From positions 4,278,001 through 4,342,000 of the forward strand of contig CM066287.1 of the NCBI GenBank assembly GCA_033816765.1: a DNA stretch of 64,000 nucleotides, read 5' to 3'. This document shows, piece by piece, positions 43,308 through 55,708 of the stretch. A model generated the notes under the pieces. That model searched no databases. It worked only from the letters and a program-made list of their open reading frames with translations, and was not told the DNA's origin. Source of the DNA: Nothopassalora personata. Its lineage: Eukaryota > Ascomycota > Dothideomycetes > Mycosphaerellales > Mycosphaerellaceae. The first letter of the stretch is position 1. Each line of letters begins with the position of its first letter. A program made the position numbers and the translations under genes.

Positions 43308-44041
43308 AATTGGGAAGACTCAATGATGCACAATACCATGCAAAAGGGGCTATTTGACAATATCGTTACGGCCTGCTTTCCAAGGGTAGACCGTCTCGAG
43401 TGCTGCGTTCGCGGAGGTGTCCTCATTGAGCGAAGCCTAGAATCTCGCGCGATGAGAGACGGGTATCTGCAGCATATTGACCGGCTGAACAATGCCATTG
43501 TGGTGGGCGTTGTTTCGGGTTGGTGCAGTGGTGGGATTCGCATCCTCCTGATTTGCGGCGGCCATGTCTCAGAACTACTTCTAGATCACAGCGGTCCAGT
43601 CTGCGTACGAGGGCGAGCTGGAACTGACTTGAACGTAAGTTGTTTGTTCTTTTCGATATCTTTCACCTACCACAGGCTCGCGTTCATGCATACACAAACG
43701 GCAGCGTTTGTCGGCTTACCGCTCTACGTGTGCAAAGCGCGCTGTTGCATCTCAACTCCTTCATCTCTCAACTGGCTTCTGGTTCACTCTTTCCTTAACG
43801 GCTGATGAATGACGTTGGCGTCAGGAAGGCACGATCTATGAGATCCCTGCAACTTTTCCGCACACCGTCTGTGCTCACTTCCATCTCTTTTTAGTGGCGG
43901 CAACAACACAGGCGCAACCACAAAACAACACCGACTCATCAATCCACAGACGGCATTAGAACCACCACCACTCACCAAACACACTCTATCATCAGCACCG
44001 ACTCGAGTCGCCTTCCGTGTCCATCGAAACTGCTGGTCGCC
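43308..44041. other. intergenic before the RRM gene
   Basis: A 42-codon minus-strand frame with ATG at 43565 and stop at 43437 reads MAAANQEDANPTTAPTRNN and ends PVSHRARF; it looks protein-like but is too short to judge. On the plus strand GTAAGT at 43634 with a downstream CACAG suggests a possible 5' UTR intron for the RRM gene. Confidence 0.3.
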
Positions 44042-47000
44042 ATGGCGCCCGAGCCGGACCTGATGGCCATGCCTGTCATCGCTCGCAGCGACCCTTACGC
44101 TGATATCGAACCGTTCAGCCACCGCTTGATGGCAGAAGACTCCAAGAAGTGGTGCGCCATCATGCCTTGGGACTATCCGACGACAGGTGCCAAGGAGGCA
44201 GAGGACGAGTTCCTTCTGAAGTTCTTCACAGCGCACGAGCTTCAGCTGCAAGGTGGCAAATTCCTTGCTCAGGCTTGGAAGTGCATCGCTCTCTACAACG
44301 CACAATTCCGCATCCCGGCAGTGGTTGAGAAGTGGCTTGAGGAGAATACTGAGATCTGGAAGGATCCCGTGGTGTCAAAGAACATCTTCAATGAGGACGC
44401 GCAAGTATCCACGGTCTTCGGAGACTCTGAGATCAACACGTATCCTCGCACCTTCCTCGAAGTGGCTGTCAAGGGCGTTCAGACTCGTTTGAGGAGCATG
44501 GGGCTTTCCTCTCACGGTATCGAGCTGCAGAAGAGCACCGAAGCTGTCAACACTCCGAATGTAGTTTTATCGGCAGGCACCAAGGTCGAGCTTCCCATTG
44601 ACACCGTGGCAATAGCCAACGCTAAGACCACCGCGATTACAAAGATCGGGGTGTCAGCCTCTGCACCAACAGACGAACGTATGAGACCCTCTGAAGTAAA
44701 CGTTGGTGGACAGCAACAGATGTCAGCTGTCACGACTCGAACCAAGCCCTTTTTTCCTAGCGCGAATGGTGTCAGCAGTGCTTATACGACAACAGATCGC
44801 CCTCAACTGAATTACAAGAAGCCTCGAGGCACTAAGGGTAATAGCTTCAGCGCTCGGAGCGGGTCTCAAACACGGCCACCACCGGGCTTTGAAGACACAC
44901 GCCAGCACTCGAACCACATCGGCCCAGCTGAAGGCATGCCGTACATCATTCCAGGTCGTGGACCGTCTGGCGGATATCACTTTGGTGGGAATGAGCAAAT
45001 GCCACCACCTCACATGCAGTTCCAACAACCGCAAGGACCGCAATCTGGAGCATACATGCCTCCAATCCTGTCAGCGCATGCTCCACGATACCAAGCCGAT
45101 CAAGGTGTCCCTGTTCCGCGCTTATATGATCCTGCGACTCATGGCACCCACATGCCGTACACTGGTCCATACCCTGGCTCCCAACCAGGCGTGCCACCGA
45201 TGGCTGATCGTACAAACTTACAGGCCAATGCGCCGTCTTTTCATCTATACGAACCTTCGATAGAGTCTCGCGATTTTCGAGGTCCAAATCGTCGTGACAG
45301 TGTCACTTCGCGTGGTGGAAAGCGAGGCTACAATGGAATCATGCGCGGCAAGAACAGTCGCGGGGGTCGCGGTAGCCTCAGTCACCCTGGGAACATCTCC
45401 CACGAGTCGAACACTATCAACGATACCAAGCCTAGGCACATCATCCAGCGCGAGAAGGGCCCTTTGGTCTGTCCATGGAGTAACACTCATGACGAGAACT
45501 CGCCCATGCCAAGTCAAGATGCTCGAAACTCAATCTCCGAGCATGGGTTTCAACGTCAAGATCCGCTGCACATGCAGAAGTCTTCCGCGAACCCTCCTTT
45601 ACCGGGATCCCACACCGCGCCCAATGCGATCAATCTCCCCCACGACAAGCCATCTTACTCGTGCAAGACCTCATGCTCGAAAGATGAAATCGCAGAGGAC
45701 TGTACCACAGCTACGAAGCTCATTATATTTGATGCTCCCGGTACTATCAATGCAGCCGATGTCAAGGCATACTTTAGCCAATTTGGCGATGTAATCGATA
45801 TTGGCGGTCCACGAAATACATCACTCTGGATCACGTTCGCAACAGTCGACGAGGCACGAAAGTGCTTGACCGCTCGAGGAACGCCATGGCCATTTGGCAC
45901 CCGGGAGTACCTTCAGGTAGAGGTTGCGAAGCAACACTGGGACCAAAAGCACAAGTTCAACCAGCCGCGGCATACGACACACACTCCAGCGGCTGCGTCT
46001 TTCATCCCTCATCATGCGGTCCAGATGACGACTGAGCACTCGGGATTTCCTATTTACCATTATATTTCATCTGATGAATCCACGGCGAAGTCTGCGATTG
46101 CGGATGGCCGGGCGGCGATCTTGTCTCAAAACACAACCCCTACTGCATCTGCAACCACTACGCCAAAGAAGAAGACGAAGTCTAACAAGAAGAAGAAGGC
46201 AAAGAAGACTGATATACTTGCCGAGGCGACCGGCAAAGCACTTGCTGAAAGTGAACCACTCGGTGACCACAATTCGACATCCATTGATGCTGCCCAAAAC
46301 CCAAACACGATTGTAAGCGGCAAAGTCCCGGACGTCAGGGAGGCACAAGCGACAAGCGAACGCGGAAATCAGAAGGCGTCTGACGATATCCTGGAGCCCG
46401 GTGGTATTGAGGCCTCGAAGCGGCAGGAGCAGCCAGCCGATGATAGTGTCGACGATGCCCACGGTCTGCTGCAGCCCGCGAAGTGTACGACACCTGTGAT
46501 TGACCAGGGTCCTGTCGTGGGCGATACGATAGCGCCACCTGTGTTCCAACCTTCTGGTGATTCTCCAGCCGCTGTGAGTATCAAGCGGTCAGTCGCGGAC
46601 TCCTGTGAGCCGGCCCCAGAAAGCTGCGAGACAGGAGACTTGGTCGTGAAGGATATGCCTCTTCCCCCAGCAGTGGTCGAGGTACCGGTCGAACAGCAGG
46701 GCGATCGACCCACTCGTGGCGAAGGAGAAACCGAGATTCCGAGAGAATCAGTGCAATCTCCTTCCAGTTCAAAGAGCAGCAAGAAAGCACCGATCCCCAA
46801 AGTACCAGGCCTTAAGAACGTCTCTATCGCCCTGCCCAACCCTGAGGTGAAAGTCACTGTATCTGGCGGCAAAGAACCTGCCGATCAGAATAAGCAGAAG
46901 GATGTCGATGTGAGCATTGAGATTGACCAGCTTCCCCTTTCGAAGCAGCGCTCCACCTCAGGCGACTCAGAGGGAACGACGGGTTATGTGACAGCCCCGA

Positions 47001-48434
47001 ATACGCCCGCGGTTGGCAACGTACCTACTCTGTCGACAGACGAAGTTGAACGACGTATATCGCCTGTTCCCGAAGAATCGAAGTCAATCAAGCCATCCAA
47101 GCTAAAGGTTCGTCCAGTACAATACAGACCAAACATGTTCATCGTGGAGAGCTAATTTTTCCTCTTAGGGACCTGATCAGACAGAGTCACTCAGTGTGTT
47201 CAGCAACAAGGTCAAGAAGGACAAGAGAAAGGTCTCGAAATCGTCGAAGGGCAAAGGCTCAATCAAGGCCAAGCCAGCTTCATCGAATGGTTCTGCAAGT
47301 ATCAGCCAAGTGCCTAGCCGTGTGACCAGTGGAACGGCTACACCGGCGCCACAACAGCAGCCCTTGCGCCTTCATGAGCCAGTGCAGACGACTGTTCGAG
47401 CGTCCATCGAGGTACCACATTCAGATCAAGGCATTCACGACCCCATGGCGTCCAAGACAGCTGTGGTTGCAAGCGAAGCGGCATCTTCTATACCAGGGGT
47501 CACGGCTAGCCCACCAAGACCTTCTCGGCGGGGCACCATCAGTAGCTTCTTCTCTTCTCTACTCAAGGGAGAGTCTCAAGAGGCTAGGAGTGGTCCCGAG
47601 GGTAGCAAGAACGTCGCCAAGATCGAAGATGGAGTACCACAATCCAAGGAATCTGCTCGTGATAGCGCCGCACCGGCGGGTGCTCCCAACCCCATCAGCC
47701 ACGACACTGAAGCTCAAACCGATTTCGCAGACTCTGTGGGATTAGGTATCTCTAATGACGCTGCTGACGCTTCATCAAAGAGCAAGAAGAAGAAGAGCAA
47801 GTCGAAGGGCAAGAAGGATCCTCAGCCGGTCATTACAACGTTCGAAGCTGATCGCATTGGAATGGACGAGAACATACCTATGTTTGAGTTTGGCGGCAAC
47901 GATGCATCGCCGGACGGAGCTACCAAGATAGTCGACAGCTCTGCATCGAGTGACAGCCCTTATGGCAGAATCGTCAAAGCCATTCTAGCACAACCAGAGA
48001 AGCAAATCATTGAGCCGAAGCCTTCGCGTAAGACGCACAAGCGAGCGGCAAGCAGCAAGCTTAGCATGGAAGGCAGCACGGAATCGTCGTCAGCGGTGGT
48101 AAAGAGTGATCGACGAGGATCTACGGAAGTGAGTGCTTCCGCGCGACGATCATCCTCCCCGGCCTACACCATCTTACTTGTCAGCCCTCGTGCTGATGCT
48201 AAGCAGGTTGTCGAGCAGTTGCTTCAACACCATCGAGTCGAGGACGTTGCGGATACAGATAACACGGATGTGGCTGCCGATTCCAAGGTGGTCGACATGT
48301 ACAGCAAGGAGTCAGCAGCGCATGACAGAGTCAGCCCAGAGGTAGAGGGAATGCGAGCTCGGCTGAACGAGCTCCATCAGAAAGAGCAAGAGGTCAAGCA
48401 GGGCAAGAACAGAGAGAAGACAGGCACGCAGTAA
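44042..48434 (+). CDS. large RRM-containing protein, mostly disordered
   Basis: Two exons, 44042-47107 and 47169-48434, give 1443 residues. The 61-bp intron (GTTCGT...GCTAAT...CTTAG) is supported because reading through hits a stop 15 codons on, while splicing continues the same Lys/Ser-rich composition. One RRM lies at about 558-635: LIIFDAPGTINAADVKAYFS as strand and helix 1, SLWITFATVDEARKCL as RNP1 position, though the aromatic RNP residues are weak. The N-terminal 120 residues (PWDYPTTGAKEAEDEFLLKFF and following) look folded and helical. The remainder is low complexity with Gly/Arg patches and Lys runs. The last 50 residues may form a short coiled coil. RNA binding is inferred from the RRM. 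Confidence 0.8.
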
Positions 48435-49060
48435 GCAGGCGAAGGAGTCGGGAGCTTTGGCGTTGAGTGCTATGATGTCAAGGCGATGAACTTTCATGAG
48501 TGCTGGACTATCCAGCCGGAGCGATTGCAGTGACAATGTGTGATTTCTGATTGCTCACTGCCAAGTGTCAGGCGTCTTGCTGGGGCATCTCGTCTCATCT
48601 ACGCTGACCAGAACAGGCGACGAGGAAAGAATCAGATGGTCATTGTAAATGATGACCAATGTGTATGAGAAGCTTCTGCAACACGAGCTACATCCGTAGC
48701 GTGCTACATTGACGAAAACAGTGTCATTGGATTTTCATTTGGAGAAGATGGAAAGGACACCGCGCCACTTCTCATCTTCAAGCAATTTTCGTAACCATTC
48801 AACGATTCTTCGGCCACTCTCGAGAATATGAAGCCATAAAGGACATCCTTTCCATTGCAGAACGCCGATACTTGCATGTTCCCGTCGACCTTGACCACGC
48901 TTCTGATGCTTGCCATCACATGCAATTGTGAATGAGTTTCATCCATCGATTGATTTCGCCCATGTCAATCGCCCACGCATGCAAAAGATAGCCTCCTAGT
49001 CGTGCCCGTTCATTGCGTTCCGTCCCCACCCCGTCCCTCCATGGTGTTCGTGCTTGTCGT
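48435..49060. other. convergent intergenic region with a possible small ORF
   Basis: Lies between the RRM gene and eS30 stops. On the minus strand 48946-48704 an ATG frame of 80 codons reads MDETHSQLHVMASIRSVVKV and onward; it is protein-like but matches no family I know. Confidence 0.35.
48704..48946 (-). CDS. possible 80-residue hypothetical protein
   Basis: ATG at 48946, stop at 48704. The sequence has normal hydrophobic patterning (VLYGFIFSRVAEESLNGYE). It sits in the 3' space of two convergent genes, which makes a real gene less likely. No homology recognised. Confidence 0.25.
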   Translation of the reverse strand: MDETHSQLHVMASIRSVVKVDGNMQVSAFCNGKDVLYGFIFSRVAEESLNGYENCLKMRSGAVSFPSSPNENPMTLFSSM

Positions 49061-49317
49061 TTATGAGGTTGGGTTGGGGTTCATCTTGCGCTTGCCGCCG
49101 GTCATGGTGACGTTTACGAATCGACGGGTGTATGTGATTCTCTTCTTTGCGCGACCCTTTGGCGTCTTCTTCTTCTCTTGCGGCTCGACCTGTTGGGTGT
49201 CTGCTGTTAGCTTCTGCTCCTCTCTTTCGCTCATCTCGGGAGTCGGGTGGTTCGTACCTTTGGAGTCTGCGACTTGACCTTACCGGCACGGGCGAGGGAT
49301 CCGTGCACCTTACCCAT
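49061..49317 (-). CDS. RPS30: 40S ribosomal protein eS30
   Basis: Two exons, 49317-49258 and 49189-49061, give exactly 62 residues: [20 protein letters not shown] joined to [17 protein letters not shown] and ending in [12 protein letters not shown]. The 68-bp intron is GTACGA...CAACAG. As in other fungi, the protein is encoded without the ubiquitin-like FUBI fusion found in animals. A small very basic subunit protein. Shares a divergent 400-bp region with the CREG-like gene. Confidence 0.97.
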
Positions 49318-49725
49318 GTTGGCGGTTGTGCGAGTTCGAGATGTGTTGGTTTCTGTGGGTGGCGAAGGAAGTGTTAGCGGTGCGCTCGTGCGGGTGGCTG
49401 TAGGTAGGTAGGCGAGCGATCGGAGTATGGTGATGATGGTAGAATCGAGGTGTTCGGGTGGGACTCACGGTGTCGTTGATGGAACTGCGGTGGTTAGTGG
49501 TGTCGCTGGCGATGGAGGTGATGTCGGGAAGCAGTCTATTTCGCAGGCAGTCACGAATGTCGGTGCTTTTCCTTGGCGGGCACAGCGACGAGTCACAGCT
49601 CCTCTCGGCTGTTCGGCTCAGATGCATGACATAATCGAGATCATCTGATAAGATGCCCATGAACATCTACCTGCTTCCTCGAGCATTCAACAGATCCCAG
49701 ATCACTGCACTGCATCGTGTCCATC
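49318..49725. other. divergent promoter region (eS30 / CREG-like)
   Basis: About 400 bp between start codons; no named ribosomal-protein promoter element was recognised by eye. Confidence 0.45.
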
Positions 49726-50529
49726 ATGAAGTATCTCACTCTTCTCAGCACACCATTTGCTGCTGTCTCAGCCAGATCCTCACCGCAGAACACAGCACCG
49801 GCTTCACAGCACATCTTCTCGAATCCACCAGTGCATGATGAAGGCTACCGAATACCAACGTTACGCGAGTCGGCAGCGATGGCGAGGAAGATCATGCACC
49901 TGAGTACAATCGGAGATCTGGTCTCCGTATTCCCAGACCAAAGCCACAGCAACAAGATTGACGTGCAAGAGAACAGACCTGCAGAAATGGCCGGGAGCCC
50001 AATAGGCTTGATGGAGTACTACGCTGATTGCGACCCACTAAGTGGCAACCCAATCCTGCTTGCCATAAACATCGCAACACCATACAAGAACTACAACCAA
50101 GGCTCCAACATCAGCTTGGGAATCAGATGGTGGCCGATCGAGAAGAACCACTACTCGCTCTGGACAAGTGATGACGACGAAGACATTCCCACGCCACACA
50201 CGCCTGCAGCGCTTCCCCGTTTCTCTCTCCACGGACACCTTGAGAAAGTATCGAAAGACAGGCTGAAGGACGGCAAGATCCGGGAGTGCTTCCTACGTGC
50301 ACATCCCGACTCGATATATTGGCAGCCTGGCAACGATATCTCCCACGAGAGCGAGTACGTTCAGCTCGTTGTAGATTATGTATACTGGTTCGGTGGGTTT
50401 GGCGATCGTGCCAGAATTGGGTGGCTCTCCATTGAGGATTGGAGGAATCTGACAATGGAAGAGGTCATCAAGGCCAAGTTGCCAGGCGAGAAGAAGGCAA
50501 AGAGCAGCTGGTGGAGGGATTGGTTGTGA
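49726..50529 (+). CDS. secreted CREG-like FMN-binding split-barrel protein
   Basis: 267 residues, no intron. The frame opens at a GTG, but the ATG at 49726 begins a signal peptide (MKYLTLLSTPFAAVSA), so the protein should enter the secretory path. The body has the CREG/pyridoxamine-phosphate-oxidase-like pattern: ARKIMHLSTIGDLVSVFP, SPIGLMEYYADCD, ILLAINIATPYKN, ALPRFSLHGHLEKVS and VDYVYWFGGFGDRARIGW. CREG proteins are secreted or lysosomal and have lost clear enzyme activity; the fungal ones are uncharacterised. The C-terminus is Lys/Trp-rich. Ends 168 bp from the convergent Iml2 gene. Confidence 0.85.
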   Translation: MKYLTLLSTPFAAVSARSSPQNTAPASQHIFSNPPVHDEGYRIPTLRESAAMARKIMHLSTIGDLVSVFPDQSHSNKIDVQENRPAEMAGSPIGLMEYYADCDPLSGNPILLAINIATPYKNYNQGSNISLGIRWWPIEKNHYSLWTSDDDEDIPTPHTPAALPRFSLHGHLEKVSKDRLKDGKIRECFLRAHPDSIYWQPGNDISHESEYVQLVVDYVYWFGGFGDRARIGWLSIEDWRNLTMEEVIKAKLPGEKKAKSSWWRDWL

Positions 50530-50697
50530 GCGGTCAACGATGTTATGAGCATACGAACACATTGGGCAGTGGGTGGATACGGGTCGGGCATTGTGATGGA
50601 GCAGTGAAATTTGCAGGTGGTACAGTACATTGTTGATATGGCATGATTCGGCTGACGAGCTTCTTCAACCTCAGTCGCAATTCTCTCAGGCGTGATC

Positions 50698-52991
50698 TCA
50701 AGCGGGACCTATACCGATCCGTCGTAATGTTTCTCGAGCAGTGGTCAGCTTCAGCCCAATGCGAGCATCCAGCTCGAAGCTCTCCCACCGCTCTACTTTC
50801 GCGAGCTCATCGCTGCATGCCTGGAGTTTGGCACGATCTCCATCCTGCCCGCCAGCTTCTGACCAGTGACATACGGCCTTCTCGTAATGCCCGACTGGTA
50901 GCGACCAGTTGTCTGCGTGCGGGCAAGCTTTGATCTGGCCTAGGTCATGGCAGAAAACTTCGTCCGCCAGCACCTTTTGCGCTTCTGATAAACGGTCAAG
51001 GCATCGCAGGGTGGTGGCCTTCAGCATCGAGAGCAGAGCTCGTTCGTCGACTGGCTCGTCTTTCCAGTTTGGATTGATTTCCGGGTCATCAGACCACGAC
51101 AATCGTTTCCAAGACAGCTGCAGATGCTCGGGGCTCATGCGTGGGAAGCCGCTCCAGAAGTAGATCATCTCTTCAAGTGGACTGACACCAATAACTTCGA
51201 CCTCATCGCGACCTTGAGCTTTTGCTTTCGCGGCCCATTTCGCCAACTTCCGCTGGATGAAGACATCAAGGGGTAGCTGGCGGGCCATGAATCGTTTCTT
51301 ACCACTCTGACTGTGAGCAGTCTGGAATAGTTTCTTGGCCTTCTCTTTGTGTCCAGATGCTGGAGTGGGATCAGAGTCGCGCAGGATGCGGTAGAGCTCG
51401 ACGTGACATGCACCTGCGATGTAGTAGTACAGACCATGGCTCCAGTTGTTGAGGTCAACGCACTTGATCCATGAGTCGGCGCATTCCTGGTATCGATGCA
51501 GGAACATCAGGGATAAACTAGTCTCGAAAACACGCAGCGCCTCCACTTGCTTCAGAGGTGACACACCGGATGCGGTCGTCAGGAGCTCTACAGCACTTTC
51601 GAGCTTTCTGTCGGCGTTGAGCATACGTGCCTCCTCCAGGATCCACATGAATGACTTGGGATATAGTGCTCGCATGTCCGACAGCAGCGCCCGGATACGG
51701 GATTCTGGGTATGCTTCTCTGGAGTGAATATCGCACAGGGCAATGGCAGCGTTGTGGAACCCGAGGGTGATTAATCCTGCCATGCCGCCGTTGATATTGT
51801 CTTTGAAAGCAGTAGCTTTCCATAACAAGCGCAGTCCATTCTCGCGATCTCCTCTGAACGAGAAGATGGATAGCAGCTTCGAAAAGGCCGGAGGAACCAT
51901 AGACAGAAGGAGCTGCAGTAAACCAAAGCATAGTGCCGTCCCCGAGTGTACGAATATGTCAATAGGGTCATTTGTCACAATAGTGAAGTCGAGCTCATCG
52001 TGGGCCGTCTTGGCCAGTCTGGTAGGGTCAGAACTTTCTGTTGTTGATGCAAGGGCGGGTGCACTCTCTGTTGATGATCCCGCTTGACATCTATCCTCCA
52101 GCTTGAGATCAGCTACGTTTGGCATCTCGAGGGGGCCCTGGTAGTCTGTTGGCGTCGGTTGGTCATGCCCGTTGACCCCTCCTTCCGCATCTTGAAAGCC
52201 CGGGGAATCGTCGCTGTCGTTGTCGGCTGGAGTCATTACACCCGAACTCGTAGCAGTGCTCGATGCCGACGACAACTGCGAGCTTGACATGTGCTTCTCG
52301 AGATATCTCTTCTCCACCTCGACCAGCTCTTGCAGAGTACTGAATGCTTTTCTGAGCTTATAAAAGCCTCGCAGGCTTTCCGTTAAGCTTTCGTTCAGGA
52401 CACCCACGACGGCGCTCATGATCTGCGTCTCTGCATGGCACAGAGCGTACTCAGCACCGACAGGGTAAATTTTGCTCTGGTGAGCAGTCGACGGATCTCG
52501 CACTGCTCGTCTGTGATGTTCGCTGGCCGCTTCTTCAGCGTCGGCCAGGCAGGATGAAGCTTGCTCCATGACCTCTTTCTCAAATCCGAGGGTGGCTCGT
52601 AGGAATATCGTGGTGGCTTGCCCTAGCTACTTGGATATGGATCGATGAGCGTCTACTACAGCTTGCCAACCCTGCCGCTACACTTGCGTACCTTGTGGAA
52701 AGGAGAGGTACCCTGTGCCAGCTCCAACTCAGCGCGTTCCATCTCTGTACATATATCAGCACATGGATGGTCTATCGGAAATGGTCTTTTACGCGTGTAC
52801 CATCGTTTAGGATAAGAGACGCCGAGCGCATTGCCTCTTGCACTGCGACTTCGTCAATCGCTCATCATTCCGTCTTACTCGGCCAGGACACTCGTACACG
52901 CATGAAGTTCGTCGATGGCAGTCAACGACCTGCTCGAAGGCAGACTGCCTTTCGACGGGTTCAGCCATCCTCCAACGCGTTTCATCGCCAT
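50698..52991 (-). CDS. IML2: Iml2-like protein (TTC39/DUF3808 family)
   Basis: Four exons, 52991-52898, 52842-52801, 52744-52692 and 52626-50698, give 705 residues. The small exons were found by following family conservation: MAMKRVGGWLNPSKGS, SLTAIDELHA, LQEAMRSASLILND, ERAELELAQGTSPFHK, then LGQATTIFLRATLGFEKEVM. Introns are 47-65 bp with GTAC donors. Further on are YALCHAETQIMSAVVGVLNE, GFYKLRKAF and TPR-like helices (GFHNAAIALCDIHSRE). Iml2 in yeast clears inclusion bodies via lipid droplets and is linked to the mitochondrial outer membrane; vertebrate relatives are TTC39. The N-terminal start could also be the second ATG at 52985. Confidence 0.9.
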
Positions 52992-53325
52992 TGAGATGCT
53001 GCAGTGGGTGAATCCTGCGTTATCATGGAGCTTTGCAGTCTGTCCATGACGGTGGCTGCGCCACAACAAAGATAATAAGCATGACGGCATACACTTATTC
53101 ACAGACATGGCTCATCACCAACGACGCCTGAAGTGGAGAGCGGCCCGCGTAGTTCTACTGTATCGTTCCCGTAAGCCTTCCGGGCACCTTTCAAAAATCA
53201 TCAGCATCAACATCTTCTTCATCTCCTTCATCAACACAGGTCAATGTCCGTCACAACGTGAGCAGCATTTTGGATGAAACGATGACACATGAAGAGATAT
53301 CCAGCACCATCATGAACAGGAGGAG
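52992..53325. other. intergenic between Iml2 and the catalase-like gene
   Basis: Both flanking genes are on the minus strand; this is the Iml2 promoter and the 3' end of the catalase-like gene. No other feature seen. Confidence 0.45.
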
Positions 53326-54317
53326 CTACACATCCGCAGCTGCCCGCCGCTCCCTCCCCGATAAAAGATAAATCGCCGCTCGCATGTCCAGTAAAGGATC
53401 GTCGCTTGGCTCAATACCATCGACCCTCGGGACAGGATCGAAGATGATATGTTTCTCGTCTGCCTTGCTCTCGGCCTCCGACTCTATTTCATGAAGCTTG
53501 ATGCTCCCCAGCTCAACAATCTGGCGTTCGTCCGGCCAGTGTACTGTGGCATCGTCTGTCACATCTCCTTCTTCGCCAACCTGAGCTACAAGTTTAAACG
53601 TGACGGGCCCTTGTGATAAACGTTCTGGCAACTCGTCGAACAGATAGGACTGCGACTTTGTGGCCAGGTCAGACTCAGAGAGTACCGAGAACTCCTCTGG
53701 CACAATTCGATACCGGACAAAGGTCTCCTTTCCCTCGCTGGAAACAAGCTTGAAAGCATTGACGGCATAGTACTTCTCCGTGGCGAAACTGGCAGGTGAT
53801 GGCTTGGGCTCGTTCACGAAAGCAGCTGCGGCGGGATTCTCCTCGAGGAACCTTTCAACGGTGCCATTGGCGATGGCACCCAAAAGCTGAAGAAAGCCTT
53901 CGCCCGTGCGGACTGGGAAGGAGGCAGTCGAGTGCGCAATGATGTCGGTATGTTTGTGGCCGTCACCTCCCAAAACGAACCTGATTCCCATTCCACGAGG
54001 ATTGGCATCGCCACTCGTGTCAGGTATATCTGGTATGCCAGTCGAGGACGAAAACCGCACTATCACCGGCGTAGATGGGCTGGTGAAATGTGGTGCTCTT
54101 GACAGCTCGGCTGCGCTTGCGGTCGGCACGAAAATACCTTTGACGAGTCTGCCTCGAGCATGTGCTGTATTCACGGTCAGCCATTCGATCGATGCACAAT
54201 AGACTGGGCTCTGACGGTACCTGGACGATACGCCGATGGAGTGTTGAAAGCTCCTCGTAAGGTCTTGACCAACCTATCGGCCGTTTCGACGGTCTGTTTG
54301 TCCTCTGGCAAAGGCAT
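53326..54317 (-). CDS. catalase-superfamily heme protein (SrpA-like)
   Basis: Two exons, 54317-54221 and 54164-53326, give 311 residues. The 56-bp intron (GTACCG...GGCTGAC...TACAG) splits the Ala codon just before the distal His, giving SAYRPAHARGRLVKG. Conserved catalase-core stretches follow: FVPTASAAELSRAPHF, IVRFSSSTGIPDIPD, NPRGMGIRF. Near the end DMRAAIYLL supplies the RxxxY proximal heme ligand. The protein is far shorter than true catalases (about 500 residues or more) and matches the small SrpA-type group, some of which act as peroxidases. No signal peptide; probably cytosolic. Start at MPLPEDKQTVET. Confidence 0.9.
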
Positions 54318-55708
54318 TGTCGATTTACACGAAGGCCTGCTCAAACGTTTTATGAACACAGTGCTGACTGCGAGCTGAAGTGCCCTTTTGTAGGCCGTGC
54401 TATCTCACACCAACCTTCGTGGACCTCTTGCAATTGGCAACTGCTGGAATTCTCCATCGCCGCCACACCTTGTGGAGAATAATGTGCTTCGAAATCAGAG
54501 GGTTGTGATTCGTGGAACGAGGCAGCGTGTATGCGTAGAGGCTGCATGATGCACTGTCATCCTCGGAATTCCTGTCCCAGTCTGCAGCTCTATCATCAGC
54601 TGCTGACTGATGGCTGACACAGGCTTGTCGACCAGCTGTGGAAACTGTTCAATAAATGTATATCACGAGTGGACAAATCTGTTGACCTGCTAACATGAGG
54701 TGCAGCCGCCACACTGAGTACTTCTTTCTGGGTGTCTAAGCGATCAAAGTCAAGTCTGACTTCACGCAAGCACGCCCAGCCTGTCGAGGGTACAACACGC
54801 AATCCACGACTACACGCACGAAGGACAGTCTTAGCACCAAGCCCTGCGGGAGAAGTTCTAACGGGCCCTTGACGCCCAAGATGAGACAAAAGGGCATGAC
54901 AATACCTCAGGTTTATCATTCAATCATCGTTGGATGCATCCTTGAAATCAAAAAGATCCGTTATCGATGGCATTACTCAATCCGTTAGAGTAATATGTCG
55001 ATCATTCTCTGATAGGCTCTCGCAATGTCACTGCTGTTCGAATGGCAAAAGGTTGATAGCCAAAATCAATGGTCAGTACGAGGGTCGAACTCGCGACCTT
55101 GGCGTTTGTGACTCGCAGAGGAGTTGTATTAGCACCACCTGCCGGGATGTTAGTGCGTGTTGAGGTGACTGAAGTTGTTGTGAGAACGTACGCTCTAACC
55201 AACTGCGAAGGGAGTCAGTCTAATGCTCGGGGAGCTGGAGAATCTGAAGACGAACCTGAGCTAACCGACCGAGCACGTGATTTGGGAGCACGGTATTGGT
55301 TTTTGAGTATATAGCCTATCAAAATTATTTGCTGTAAATTGAGCAGGACGAAAAGAAGATAGCAAAGTCCAGTAAAGTGCTAGTAAGAGTATCGAATGAA
55401 CAAATCTTGTGCTTGAGGTGCATGATCAAAATGGTCGTCATCCTGGACGAGGGAGTCATATCCAATTGACAGGATAAGGTGGTGAGACTCGGGAAGCTCG
55501 GGAAAGATGATCAATGCGTTGCCTCGAAAAGCATCGTCTTAGGGTCTACATCGTCGTTCCTAGTCGCCCGGCCTTTCGTTCACAGCGCGCATTTGCAGCA
55601 CCAGACGCTCGTTTGTCGGAGCGACGTTCGCCGGCCGACAGGTCGGAAAGATGCTAATCTGAAGCCAAGACGTCGAACTTTGCGTTGCGCGGGCGGACAT
55701 CTGAGGAG
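54318..55708. other. 1.4-kb divergent intergenic region with tRNA-like sequence
   Basis: Separates the catalase-like gene (minus) from the P4-ATPase (plus). Apart from the tRNA-like stretch at about 55060-55222, no feature was recognised. The part from 55300 to 55460 is more A/T-rich than its surroundings. Confidence 0.4.
55062..55222 (-). other. tRNA-like sequence, possible intron-bearing or pseudo-tRNA
   Basis: On the minus strand a box-A-like CGCAGTTGGTTAGAGCG lies near 55213-55197, followed by a possible anticodon loop CTCACAA. About 90 bp downstream is a good T-arm, GCGAG-TTCGACC-CTCGT, then ACTGACC-A, the right spacing for a tRNA 3' end. The 5' acceptor expected from that (GGTCAGT) is not present, and the D-stem pairs poorly. 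A real tRNA with a long intron or a decayed tRNA are both possible. Confidence 0.35.

Noticed and set aside
43323..43805. 160-codon plus-strand frame after the Fmp46-like gene
   Set aside because: Starts in the 3' UTR and crosses a likely GTAAGT intron donor; not protein-like as a whole.
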